Source: Saccharothrix deserti
GTDB lineage: Bacteria; Actinomycetota; Actinomycetes; Mycobacteriales; Pseudonocardiaceae
Length of the DNA: 64,000 nucleotides
Direction: 5' to 3'
NCBI RefSeq assembly: GCF_009769385.1
Contig: NZ_VKAB01000008.1
Coordinates: 1 to 64,000 of the forward strand
The first letter of the stretch is position 1; each line of letters starts with the position of its first letter. A program made the translations under genes and the position numbers. The notes beneath the pieces are model-generated. The model did not search any database, was not told where the DNA came from, and worked only from the letters and a program-made list of their open reading frames with translations. Below, in pieces: positions 43,880-52,168 of the stretch.

Positions 43880-45063
43880 TGCTGTCCTCCGTGGATGTCG
43901 TACCCGTCCAGCCACACGCCGTCGGACAGCCAGTGCGCGGCGAGCCGAGCCCGCTCGCGCACCTCGTCCATCCGCTCACCGAGCAGCGTCACGTGACCGA
44001 TCTTGCGTCCCGGCCGCTCCGCCTTGCCGTACAGGTGCACGTGCGCGTCGGGGAACCGGGCGAACAGGTGGTGCAGCCGCTCGTCCGGCCCCATCTCGGG
44101 CGTGTCCGAGGCGCCCAGGACGTTCGCCATCACGACGGCGGGCGCGGCGAGGTCCGTCGCGCCGAGCGGGTAGTCGAGCACGGCACGAAGGTGCTGCTCG
44201 AACTGCGAGGTCCGGGCGCCTTCGATGGTCCAGTGGCCGGAGTTGTGCGGGCGCATCGCCAGCTCGTTGACGACCAGCCCGTCGGCGGTGTCGAACAGCT
44301 CCACCGCCAGCAGCCCGACCACGCCCAGCTCGGCGGCGATCTTCAACGCCAGCTCCTGCGCCTGCTCGGCGGGCCCGTCCGGGGCCGGGGCCAGCACCTC
44401 GACGCAGATCCCGTCCGCCTGCACGGTCTGCACCAGCGGCCACGACGCGCCCTGCCCGAACGGCGAGCGCGCGACCAGCTGGGACAGCTCGCGGCGCATG
44501 GGCACGCACTGCTCGACCATCAACGGCGTGCCGGCGGCCAGCAACTCGGGGACGACCCGCTGCGCGCTCTGCGGCGTGTTGAGCATCCACACACCACGAC
44601 CGTCGTAGCCGCCGCGCACCGCCTTCAGCACGCACGGCCACCCGTGCTGGGCGCCGAACTTCAGCACGTCGGCCGCCTCCAGCACGGCGGAGAACGGCGG
44701 CACCGGCGCGCCCATCTCGGCCAGCCGCACCCGCATGACCAGCTTGTCCTGCGCGTGCACCAGGGCGTCGGGCCCGGGGAACACCTTCACGCCGTCGGCG
44801 ACCAGCGCGTGCAGGTGCTCCTGCGGCACGTGCTCGTGGTCGAACGTGACGACGTCACACGACTTGGCGAACGCACGCAGCGCGTCCAGGTCGGTGTGCT
44901 TGCCCAGTTCGACATCGCGCGCGACGAGTGCGGCGGGGTCGGAGTCCGACTCGGCGAGCACCCGCAGCGACTGGCCGAGGGGGATGGCGGCCTGGTGCGT
45001 CATGCGGGCGAGCTGGCCGCCACCGATCATGCCGACGACGGGGAGACGAGTTCGGGAGTCCAC
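43876..45063 (-). CDS. purK: N5-carboxyaminoimidazole ribonucleotide synthase
   Basis: A 395-residue ATP-grasp enzyme making N5-CAIR from AIR, ATP and bicarbonate. [48 protein letters not shown] (ATP loop) and [17 protein letters not shown] are intact. GTG 45063 has no ribosome binding site; TAGACT nine bases upstream suggests leaderless expression. It is the first gene of purK-purE, the same pair as Rv3276c-Rv3275c. Confidence 0.96.
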   Translation of the reverse strand: MDSRTRLPVVGMIGGGQLARMTHQAAIPLGQSLRVLAESDSDPAALVARDVELGKHTDLDALRAFAKSCDVVTFDHEHVPQEHLHALVADGVKVFPGPDALVHAQDKLVMRVRLAEMGAPVPPFSAVLEAADVLKFGAQHGWPCVLKAVRGGYDGRGVWMLNTPQSAQRVVPELLAAGTPLMVEQCVPMRRELSQLVARSPFGQGASWPLVQTVQADGICVEVLAPAPDGPAEQAQELALKIAAELGVVGLLAVELFDTADGLVVNELAMRPHNSGHWTIEGARTSQFEQHLRAVLDYPLGATDLAAPAVVMANVLGASDTPEMGPDERLHHLFARFPDAHVHLYGKAERPGRKIGHVTLLGERMDEVRERARLAAHWLSDGVWLDGYDIHGGQQ

Positions 45064-45173
45064 GGTTCGGTGAGTCTACCTGCACAAACACAACGCGCCG
45101 CAGCGGAGGCGTCGGCACGCTCCCCCGTTGGGGAAGTCCCGCACGCCCGGAAGCGTGCGAGACCCCCTCAGCA

Positions 45174-45203
45174 GGGCCGCCGCGGTGCGAAGGCGGCAGG
45201 CCC
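45174..45203. terminator. Hairpin after the ABC transporter operon
   Basis: GGGCCGCCGC pairs with GGCGGCAGGCCC (one bulged base) around a short loop, just beyond the TAA of the permease gene at 45212 on the minus strand and before the purK start region. Confidence 0.5.
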
Positions 45204-45211
45204 GGTGCTGA

Positions 45212-46210
45212 TTAGACCCCACGTGACCGGCGCACCCACACGAAGGTCAGCGCGAACAGGCCTGCGGCGAGCAGGGCGAAGACCCCGAACTCGAACCACT
45301 GGAACGACACGAGCCGGTCGGCCGGGTGGTAGTCGCTGAAGGTCTGCACGCCGTTGTCGGCCATGCACTTCGCGTACTCCGTGTTCGACTGGGTGCCGCC
45401 ACACACCTGGGGAAAATCGATCTCGTTGCCCGCGGCGTCGGCGTAGCCGGAGTTCACCGTCCAGGAGCCGTCGTTCCCGGCGCTCCAGTACAAAGGCGAT
45501 TCGTCATACGGCTCCACCTTGCGCAGCGGCTCCTGGAAGTACGGCCGCCAGAACCCCGCCACGAAGGCCCGCACCAGGAAGAACCCGCCGAGGGCGAGCC
45601 CCATCGACAGCACCGTGCGCCGGGTGATCGCGCTGAACGCCAGGCCGAGCGCGAAGCCGAACACCGCGTACCCGACCTGCACCTGCGGCGCCGCCTCGAA
45701 CGCCGCGCCCTCGAACGGCCGGAACGGCACGTAGTCCGTCGTGACGGCGTTCATGCTGTTCATCAGCTTGATCAACGCCGTGCCGAGGCCGGCGGCGAGC
45801 ACCACGGTGATCGCACCGAGCAGGACGACCTTGCCCACCAGCCAACGGATCGGGGTGAGGTCCTGGCTCCACACCACGAGGTGCGTGCGCTGCTCGTACT
45901 CGCGGGAGAGCAGGGGCGCGGTCCAGAACACCGCGATGACCGCGCCCAGCGCCATCGGCGTCAGCGTCAGCATCTGGCTCACGTCGAGGTAGCTCCACCG
46001 GCCGAGCAGGTCGTGCTTTTCGCCCGTGGCGTCGGTGTGCCAGGCGATGCCGAGCGCCACGGCGGCGGCACCGACGACGACCACGGCCGTGCCGAGGATC
46101 GTCCAGCGGTGCTGTCGCCAGGTCAGCCACAGCAGGTCACCCCAGCCGACGCGGGTGCGCGTGGCCACCGGTGCGGCGGTCGTGACGTCGGTCGTCGTGA
46201 TGGTGGTCAT
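45212..46210 (-). CDS. ABC transporter permease subunit
   Basis: A 332-residue membrane protein with about six spans (for example WTILGTAVVVVGAAAVALGIA, LTLTPMALGAVIAVFWTAPLL, VVLLGAITVVLAAGLGTALI and FGVFALLAAGLFALTFVWV) and an extracellular loop with two cysteines (PQVCGG, AKCMADNG) near residues 255-285. It resembles ABC-2 type exporters of actinobacterial GntR-controlled operons. ATG 46210 overlaps the ATPase stop by ATGA. Substrate unknown; such systems often respond to envelope-active antibiotics. Confidence 0.85.
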   Translation of the reverse strand: MTTITTTDVTTAAPVATRTRVGWGDLLWLTWRQHRWTILGTAVVVVGAAAVALGIAWHTDATGEKHDLLGRWSYLDVSQMLTLTPMALGAVIAVFWTAPLLSREYEQRTHLVVWSQDLTPIRWLVGKVVLLGAITVVLAAGLGTALIKLMNSMNAVTTDYVPFRPFEGAAFEAAPQVQVGYAVFGFALGLAFSAITRRTVLSMGLALGGFFLVRAFVAGFWRPYFQEPLRKVEPYDESPLYWSAGNDGSWTVNSGYADAAGNEIDFPQVCGGTQSNTEYAKCMADNGVQTFSDYHPADRLVSFQWFEFGVFALLAAGLFALTFVWVRRSRGV

Positions 46211-47079
46211 GCGCGGGCCCCCTTCCTGGTGGCTTCGAGCTGCGCGAGCACGTAGTCCTCCAACGTCAGCGGGCGCTCGGTCCACTGCCCCGCCACCACC
46301 GGCCGCGGCTGCCCCTCGGGCAGTTCGACCAGGAACGTCGACTGGTTGCCGGTGTGCCGCGCCTCCACGACGTCGCCCAACGCGGGCGGCACGTCCGAGC
46401 GCGGGCCGGTGTAGCTGACGTGCCGGCCGAGCAGTTCGTCCAGGTCACCGCCCGCCAGCAGCCGACCGTGCGCGAGCAGCAGCAGGTAGTCGGCCACGCC
46501 CGCCAACTCGGCCACGACGTGCGTGGACAGCAGCACCGTCATGCCGGTCTCGTCGACCTCGCTCAGCAGCTCGGCGGTCACCTCGCGGCGGGCCAGCGGG
46601 TCGAGGTTGGCCAGCGGCTCGTCCAGCATGAGCACGCTCGGCCGCGAGCCGATGGCCAGCGCGAACGCCACCTGGGCCTGCTGGCCGCCGGACAGCTTGC
46701 CGCACGCCTTGTCCAGCGGGATCTCGAAGCGCGCCAGCCAGCGGCGGGCACGCGCCTCGTCCCACACGACGTTGAGGTGCGCACCCAGGCGCAGCATGTC
46801 GGCCGCGGAGAAGTGCCGGTAGACCGGCTTCTCCTGCGACACGAACGCCACCCGGCCCGTCGCGCCCGCCGACCCCTCGTCGGCGTCGAGAAGGCCCGCG
46901 AGGACGGTCATCAACGTCGTCTTGCCGGCGCCGTTCGCGCCGACCAGTGCCGCCACCCTGCCCGCGGGCAGGTCGAACGTGCACTCCCGCAACGCCCACT
47001 TGTTGCGGTACCGCTTGCCCAGCGCCTGCGCGCGCACCGCGATCGCGGTGCGGTCAACAGGCTCGACCGCAGTAATCAA
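46207..47079 (-). CDS. ABC transporter ATP-binding subunit
   Basis: A 290-residue ATPase. Walker A GANGAGKTT at residues 48-56, signature LSGGQQAQ at 129-136, Walker B SVLMLDEP near 148-155 and the switch LSTHVVAE are intact. TTG 47079 overlaps the GntR stop by TTGA, an unusual start that depends on coupling. With the downstream permease it forms an exporter at the cytoplasmic membrane, co-expressed with its regulator. Confidence 0.92.
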   Translation of the reverse strand: MITAVEPVDRTAIAVRAQALGKRYRNKWALRECTFDLPAGRVAALVGANGAGKTTLMTVLAGLLDADEGSAGATGRVAFVSQEKPVYRHFSAADMLRLGAHLNVVWDEARARRWLARFEIPLDKACGKLSGGQQAQVAFALAIGSRPSVLMLDEPLANLDPLARREVTAELLSEVDETGMTVLLSTHVVAELAGVADYLLLLAHGRLLAGGDLDELLGRHVSYTGPRSDVPPALGDVVEARHTGNQSTFLVELPEGQPRPVVAGQWTERPLTLEDYVLAQLEATRKGARA

Positions 47080-47492
47080 AGGACCGCCACCCCATCCCCC
47101 GCTGTTATCTGATTGCCGTCTTCGTCGGCGGCGAGGACAGACCGCACCAGCGCGTCGATGTCCTCGATGTCCAATCCGGCCTCACGCGCTTCGCGGACCC
47201 ACTCGGCCAGGCGCGCCCTGAGCGCCGCCATCACCTCGGGGTCGGTCGAGCCGAGCCCGGCCTTGATGAACGTGCCCGAGCCCTGGCGTGCCTCCACCAG
47301 GCCGGACAGTTCCAGTTCGCGATAGGCCTTGAGCACGGTGTTCGCGTTCACACCACTCCTCGCGACGACGTCGCGGACGGTCGGCAACCTGTCTCCTGGT
47401 CCCAGCCAGCCCAGGCGCAGCGCTTCGCGCACCTGTCGCACCAGCTGGAGGTACGCGGGGAGGCCACTGGACCGGTCGATGCGGAACTCCAC
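47076..47492 (-). CDS. GntR-family regulator (YtrA type)
   Basis: A 138-residue repressor with an N-terminal winged helix: FRIDRSSGLPAYLQLVRQVREAL, DRLPTVRDVVARSGVNANTVLKAYRELELSGLVEARQGSGTF. The short C-terminal helical tail identifies the YtrA subfamily, which controls neighbouring ABC exporters. GTG 47492 has GGAGG six bases upstream, preferred to an in-frame start nine codons earlier. First gene of a three-gene coupled operon; a dyad upstream is a probable autoregulatory site. Confidence 0.92.
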   Translation of the reverse strand: MEFRIDRSSGLPAYLQLVRQVREALRLGWLGPGDRLPTVRDVVARSGVNANTVLKAYRELELSGLVEARQGSGTFIKAGLGSTDPEVMAALRARLAEWVREAREAGLDIEDIDALVRSVLAADEDGNQITAGDGVAVL

Positions 47493-47505
47493 CCGGCGCC
47501 TCCAA

Positions 47506-47532
47506 AGTGTTCTAGTCAACTAAGACACTAGA
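47506..47532 (-). promoter_or_regulatory. Operator candidate for the YtrA-type GntR regulator
   Basis: AGTGT (47506-47510) and ACACT (47525-47529) flank the centre, and nested within is TCTAGT (47511-47516) with ACTAGA (47527-47532). YtrA-type regulators bind AGTGT-like inverted repeats just upstream of their own gene. The site lies 14-40 bases before GTG 47492. Confidence 0.6.
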
Positions 47533-47600
47533 AGACCATCACGCCCGGAAGGCTGTCAAACGCGCAGGCACGGCGTGTCGCCCGATCGGGTACAGAAAGT

Positions 47601-47639
47601 GAGAAGCCCGGTGCACTGGGGGGAGGCACCGGGCTTCTC
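47601..47639 (-). terminator. Strong hairpin terminator
   Basis: A perfect 14-bp stem, GAGAAGCCCGGTGC with its complement, around an 11-base G-rich loop. On the minus strand it lies after the GGDEF-like gene and before the GntR operon, and is followed by ACTTTCTG. Confidence 0.85.
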
Positions 47640-47716
47640 GGGGGGAGGGGAGTTGGTGACGGACGCCGGACAGGGGATCGGTGTGCTCGGCGCCCGACGT
47701 TCAGCGCCCGAGGTCG

Positions 47717-48523
47717 TCAGCGTCCGAGGTCGGCGACCAACGCCACCGCGTCCTCGCACGTCTCGGGCAGTTCCTCCAACCAGACCCGGACGGGTCCGGT
47801 CGGCGCGATGTGCGGGTCGACGGCCAACCGGTCCGCCGTGAGCACCCGCAGGTTGGCCAGGGCCCGCGCCAGGTGCCGGTCACGGCGCAGCAGCACGCAC
47901 GCCACCGACGGCCCGACCGAGGCCACCGTCTCGCCCGCGTCGAACACCTCCATCAAGACGTCCGCCAACAAGGTCATCGCCACCACGCGCGACCAGCCGG
48001 ACGTCCTGGTCAGGTCGAGCGCGACCAGCACCAGCACGTGCTCCTGGCGGCCGACCGTCCGCGTCTCCGCGTACACCTCGCGCAGCCTGGTCCGCAGGTA
48101 CGCGGCGGTGGCCAGGCCGGTCAGCGGGTTGTCCGCCGCGCAGTTCCCGGCCTGCTTGCTCATCACGTCACCCCAGCCCAGCGCGGTGACCCGGAGCATC
48201 CGCGCCGGGATCGCGTCGACGTTCGGCGACACCATCCCGGTCGACCCCGGTGGCTCCGCCAGCACCGCGTGCAACGCCGCCAGGTCCAGCAGCGTCTCGG
48301 CCAACCCGGCGCCCGCCTCGGCGCGCGCCTTGCCCAGCCGGTACAACTGCGCGCTCGGATCGCCCGGACCCAGCACCGCCCGACAGACTTCGTCCACCTC
48401 GGCCAGCGGCCAGTCCGCCGGGAACGCCCAGCCCGCGGCCATCGTGGCGGTCCGCCACCTCGACCGCAGTGCGCGCGACCCGTCAGCGCCGGAACGCCGT
48501 GCGACTGCTTCCCGAACACCCAC
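47717..48523 (-). CDS. Degenerate GGDEF-domain-like protein
   Basis: A 268-residue soluble protein. The segment NPLTGLATAAYLRTRLREVYAE matches the start of GGDEF domains, and the later FDAGETVASVGPSVACVLLRRDRHLARAL occupies the place of the GG(D/E)EF site but without that motif, so diguanylate cyclase activity is not expected. The N-terminal 110 residues are helical. It may be a nucleotide sensor or a protein-interaction module; function unknown. GTG 48523 has GAGGAGG seven bases upstream. It is divergent from the sigma factor fusion gene, which may indicate a regulatory link. Confidence 0.65.
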   Translation of the reverse strand: MGVREAVARRSGADGSRALRSRWRTATMAAGWAFPADWPLAEVDEVCRAVLGPGDPSAQLYRLGKARAEAGAGLAETLLDLAALHAVLAEPPGSTGMVSPNVDAIPARMLRVTALGWGDVMSKQAGNCAADNPLTGLATAAYLRTRLREVYAETRTVGRQEHVLVLVALDLTRTSGWSRVVAMTLLADVLMEVFDAGETVASVGPSVACVLLRRDRHLARALANLRVLTADRLAVDPHIAPTGPVRVWLEELPETCEDAVALVADLGR

Positions 48524-48669
48524 CCGGATGCCTCCTCGACGTCGGTTTCCGAATACGGGACGTCGCCGCGCCTAGTCCATGACGGCATCAGGCCACCCCG
48601 GTTGGGCGGTTTCAGGTGACGATCCGCGATCCGGTGCGTCAGACTGGCGCCGCGCGAGGAGGGAAACAC

Positions 48670-51024
48670 GTGGCGACCGTTCCTGCCGAAGTCCAGGGAC
48701 CGAGCGACGCGGAGCTGATCGACTCCGTGCGCGACGGCGCGATCGACGCCTACGGGCAGCTCTACGAACGCCACGTGTCCGCCGCCTACAACCTGGCCCG
48801 CCAGCTCGCCAGGTCCACCGCCGAGGCCGACGACCTGGTCTCGGACGCCTTCGCCAAGGTCCTCGACGCGCTGCGCGCGGGCCGCGGCCCCGACTCGGCG
48901 TTCCGCGCCTACCTGCTCACCGCGCTGCGCCACACCGCCTACGACAAGACCCGGCGGGACAAGAAGGTCGAACTGTCCGACGACGTCGCCGAGGTCGCCC
49001 CCGAGGCGATGAGCGTGCCGTTCAAGGACACCGCCGTGGCCGGGCTGGAGCGGTCGCTGGCGGCGAAGGCGTTCGCCCGGCTGCCCGAGCGCTGGCAGAC
49101 CGTGCTCTGGCACACCGAGATCGAGGGCCAGTCGCCCGCCGACGTCGCGCCGCTGCTCGGCCTGACCGCCAACGGCGTGTCCGCCCTGGCCTACCGGGCC
49201 CGTGAGGGCCTGAAGCAGGCCTACCTGCAGGTGCACCTGGCCGAGACCCAGGCCGAACGCTGCCGCGCCACCGTCGACAAGCTCGGCGCGTGGACCCGCG
49301 GCGGCCTGTCCAAGCGGGAGACCACGCAGGTCGAGGCGCACCTGGACGAGTGCACGGACTGCCGCGCGCTGGCCGCCGAACTGGCCGACGTCAACGGCGC
49401 GCTGCGCGGGGTCATCGCACCGCTGGTGCTCGGGGTCGGCACGTCCGGCTACCTGGCCGCCGCCGGGGCGGGCACCGCCAAGGCCGCCACGGTCGCCGCC
49501 GCCGCTGCGGGTACGGGTGGTGCCGCGAGCACCGCCAATGCCATCACGTCCGCACCGCGCCAGTTCCTCGGCGCCGCCGCCTCGGTCGCGGCCCTGGCGA
49601 TCGCGGTGGTGATCGGCCTGGCCTCCGGCGGTAGCGACCAGGATGCGCCCGCGGCGCAGATCGCGCCGGCTCCGACGACGCAGATCGACTCGACCACCCA
49701 GCCCCGGATACCCACCCCGCTGCCACCACCGCCGGAGCCGGAGCCCACGCCGGAACCCACGACCGAACCGGCACCTACCACCGAGCCGGAGCCCACCACC
49801 GAGCCCGTGCCGACCACCGAACCGACGCCCACCACCGAACCCGTGCCGACCACCCAGCCCGCACCGGTCCCGACGCCGGAGCCCGAGCCGGAGCCTCAGC
49901 CCGAACCTCCGCCGGAGCCGGCGACCCTCGTGCCGACCGTGCCCAGCGGGTTCGCGCTGACGCCCGGCGACGAACCGGTGGACCTGCCGATCACCGTGCG
50001 CAACTCCGGTGAGACGGCCTCGGAGCCGGTGAGCGCCGCGCTGGACCTGCCACCCGGCGTCCGGTCCGTCGGCGCCGCGTCGTCGTTCACCGGCACGCGC
50101 CTGGCCAGGCTCGACGGCGCCCCCGACCAGTCCGTGACCTGCCCGGCGGGCGCCGGCGCGGTGACGTGCACGACCACGCAGGGCATCGCGCCCGGCGGCA
50201 CGGCGACGTTCGTGTTCCGGCTCCAGGCCGACTACGAAGCGATGAGCGGCCGGATCTCCGGCACGGTCAGCGCGGGCACGTCGCTCAGCGTGTCGATCGA
50301 GTTCGCGGTCGAGGTGCGGCCGGTGCACGACAACCTGGAACTGCTGGTCCGCAAGTGGCACCACGGGTTCTGGGACCCGCGCCTGGACATCAAGGCCACC
50401 AACACCGGCGGCCGGGCGGGCAACCTGCGGCTGGTCGTGGAGTCCGACGAGCACGTGACGCTGGTCGCCCTGTGGTCCGGCTGCGAGCGGTCGCTGCACC
50501 GGGTGGTGTGCGAGGTGCCGCTGGCGCGCGCCGAGTCGTTCCGGCTGATGGTGTGGGCGTTCGGGTCGCCGTACCGCGACGGGGTGGTGCGGGTCAGCGC
50601 CACGCTCGGCACCGCGTCGAGGAGCGTCGAGGTGCCCGTCTCGCTGCGTCCGGGCGGTGGTGACGGTCAGCTGCCCGAGCCGCCGATCAACTGGCCGACG
50701 ACGCCGCCGCGGCCGACCACCCCGTGGCCGCTGCCGACGACGACCAACCCCACGACGCCCAAGCCGACCACACCGACGACACCGACGACACCGACGACAC
50801 CGACGACGACCACCGAGCCGCCGCTGCCCACCGAACCGTCAACGCCCGGGTCGACGCCGAGGATGGAACCGATCCCTGCCGACCCTGCCGACCCTGCCGA
50901 CCCGACCGACCCGCCCCCGACGGAACCGCCACCGACCTCGAGTGAACCGTGTCAGCCCAGGTCACCGCTGCTGCCACCGTTGCTGGACGACCTGCTCCCT
51001 GATCAGTGCCGCACCCCTTCGTGA
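48670..51024 (+). CDS. ECF sigma factor fused to anti-sigma zinc finger, membrane span and extracytoplasmic domain
   Basis: A 784-residue fusion. Residues about 12-80 are sigma region 2 (AYGQLYERHVSAAYNLARQLARSTAEADDLVSDAFAKVL), 125-180 region 4 (FARLPERWQTVLWHTEIEGQSPADVAPLLGLTANGVSALAYRAREGLKQAYL). Residues about 215-245 are a zf-HC2-like finger HLDECTDC as in anti-sigma factors. A hydrophobic span near 298-318 is followed by a Pro/Glu/Thr linker (344-417), a beta-rich region with DUF11-like character (424-663) and a Thr/Pro tail. Sigma factor, its inhibitor and a sensor thus share one chain, as in the large C-terminally extended ECF groups. GTG 48670 has GGAGGG seven bases upstream. Confidence 0.85.
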   Translation: MATVPAEVQGPSDAELIDSVRDGAIDAYGQLYERHVSAAYNLARQLARSTAEADDLVSDAFAKVLDALRAGRGPDSAFRAYLLTALRHTAYDKTRRDKKVELSDDVAEVAPEAMSVPFKDTAVAGLERSLAAKAFARLPERWQTVLWHTEIEGQSPADVAPLLGLTANGVSALAYRAREGLKQAYLQVHLAETQAERCRATVDKLGAWTRGGLSKRETTQVEAHLDECTDCRALAAELADVNGALRGVIAPLVLGVGTSGYLAAAGAGTAKAATVAAAAAGTGGAASTANAITSAPRQFLGAAASVAALAIAVVIGLASGGSDQDAPAAQIAPAPTTQIDSTTQPRIPTPLPPPPEPEPTPEPTTEPAPTTEPEPTTEPVPTTEPTPTTEPVPTTQPAPVPTPEPEPEPQPEPPPEPATLVPTVPSGFALTPGDEPVDLPITVRNSGETASEPVSAALDLPPGVRSVGAASSFTGTRLARLDGAPDQSVTCPAGAGAVTCTTTQGIAPGGTATFVFRLQADYEAMSGRISGTVSAGTSLSVSIEFAVEVRPVHDNLELLVRKWHHGFWDPRLDIKATNTGGRAGNLRLVVESDEHVTLVALWSGCERSLHRVVCEVPLARAESFRLMVWAFGSPYRDGVVRVSATLGTASRSVEVPVSLRPGGGDGQLPEPPINWPTTPPRPTTPWPLPTTTNPTTPKPTTPTTPTTPTTPTTTTEPPLPTEPSTPGSTPRMEPIPADPADPADPTDPPPTEPPPTSSEPCQPRSPLLPPLLDDLLPDQCRTPS

Positions 51025-51044
51025 TCGTTCGATCACGGTGTCGG

Positions 51045-51050
51045 TAGCCT
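51045..51050 (+). promoter_or_regulatory. -10 element, leaderless promoter of first gtrA-like gene
   Basis: TAGCCT followed by six bases and GTG 51057; it lies 20 bases after the stop of the sigma fusion gene. Confidence 0.5.
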
Positions 51051-51056
51051 GCCCCG

Positions 51057-51575
51057 GTGCTGCCACTCGTGCGCAGGGTTTTGGGCCTCCTACCGGAACC
51101 GGTCCGCTTCCTGATCAACAAGCACCGTGAGCTGATCCGGTTCGCCGTCGTCGGCGGCACGACCTTCGTGATCGACAACGGTGTCTGGTACGCGCTGAAG
51201 CTGACCGTCCTGCAGGACAAGGTCGTCACGGCCAAGGCCATCGCGGTGCTGGTGGCGGTCATCTCGTCGTACGTGCTGAGCCGGGAGTGGTCGTTCCACA
51301 CCCGCGGCGGCCGTGAGCGGCATCACGAGGCAGCGCTGTTCTTCCTGGTCAGCGGCATGGGTATCGGGGTGAACCTGCTGCCGCTGTACGTCTCGCGGCA
51401 CGTGTTCGACCTGCACTCGGAGATCGCGGACTTCGCCAGCGGGTCGGTGATCGGGATGCTCCTGGCCACCGGGTTCAAGTTCTGGGCGATGCGGAAGTTC
51501 GTGTTCCCCGAGGCCGACGCGCGGCCGTCGGTGGAGCCGCTGCACGTCGTCGCGGAGCAACGCGAAGTCGCCTGA
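51057..51575 (+). CDS. GtrA family membrane protein
   Basis: A 172-residue protein with four membrane spans: LIRFAVVGGTTFVIDNGVWYAL, VTAKAIAVLVAVISSYVLSREWSF, HHEAALFFLVSGMGIGVNLLPLYV and FASGSVIGMLLATGFKFWAMRKFVF. GtrA proteins are thought to help move lipid-linked sugars across the membrane (Rv3277 occupies this place in mycobacteria). GTG 51057 lacks a ribosome binding site; TAGCCT six bases upstream implies a leaderless mRNA. A second, related gtrA-like gene follows. Confidence 0.9.
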   Translation: MLPLVRRVLGLLPEPVRFLINKHRELIRFAVVGGTTFVIDNGVWYALKLTVLQDKVVTAKAIAVLVAVISSYVLSREWSFHTRGGRERHHEAALFFLVSGMGIGVNLLPLYVSRHVFDLHSEIADFASGSVIGMLLATGFKFWAMRKFVFPEADARPSVEPLHVVAEQREVA

Positions 51576-51598
51576 ACAGGCCTTTTCACCCGTTTCCG

Positions 51599-51604
51599 TA
51601 CACT
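51599..51604 (+). promoter_or_regulatory. -10 element, leaderless promoter of second gtrA-like gene
   Basis: TACACT, six bases, GTG 51611. The same arrangement as the first gtrA-like gene. Confidence 0.55.
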
Positions 51605-51610
51605 GCCAGG

Positions 51611-52162
51611 GTGTCCGTAGTCGAAAACGTCGTCCTCCGCCTGCCCGAACCGCTGCGCTCGCTGGCCCTCAAGCACAGAGAACTGCTGAAGTTCGCCCTG
51701 GTCGGCGGCACCTGCTTCGTGATCGACACGGCCATCTTCCTCGGCCTCAAGACGCTCGTGCTGAGCGAGCACCCGGTCACCGCGAAGATCGTGGCGACGC
51801 TGGTGGCCACCATCGTGTCGTACGTGCTCAACCGCGAGTGGTCGTTCAAGACCAGGGGCGGACGTGAACGCCGCCACGAGGCGGCGCTGTTCTTCCTCGT
51901 CAACGGCATCGGCATCGCGCTCAACTCGCTGCCGCTGTGGGTGTCGCGGTACGTGCTGCACTTCCAGGAGCCGAACGTGAGCAGGCTCGGCGAGGAGATC
52001 GCCGACTTCGTCAGCGCGCAGATCATCGGCATCCTGATCGCCATGGCGTTCCGCTGGTGGGCCTACAAGAAGTGGGTCTTCCCCGAGGCCGACTTCCGGC
52101 CGCGCCGCGTGACCAGGGCTTACGACCGCCCGGACGACGAGGAAGCGCTCGGCCGCTCCTGA
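51611..52162 (+). CDS. GtrA family membrane protein, tandem paralogue
   Basis: A 183-residue GtrA protein closely related to the previous one: LLKFALVGGTCFVIDTAIFLGL, SYVLNREWSFKTRGGRERRHEAALFF, IGIALNSLPLWVSRYVL and IGILIAMAFRWWAYKKWVF. Shared blocks (REWSF-TRGGRER-HEAALFFLV) show tandem duplication. It carries an insert LHFQEPNVSRLGEE between spans three and four. Own leaderless promoter (TACACT), so the two copies can be expressed separately. Role in glycan lipid export is inferred. Confidence 0.9.
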   Translation: MSVVENVVLRLPEPLRSLALKHRELLKFALVGGTCFVIDTAIFLGLKTLVLSEHPVTAKIVATLVATIVSYVLNREWSFKTRGGRERRHEAALFFLVNGIGIALNSLPLWVSRYVLHFQEPNVSRLGEEIADFVSAQIIGILIAMAFRWWAYKKWVFPEADFRPRRVTRAYDRPDDEEALGRS

Positions 52163-52168
52163 CCGGTT

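Noticed and set aside
47575-47716. Small plus-strand gene over the strong hairpin after the GGDEF-like gene
   Set aside because: The frame is created by the hairpin and GC bias and runs into the antisense of the GGDEF-like gene; no ribosome binding site.
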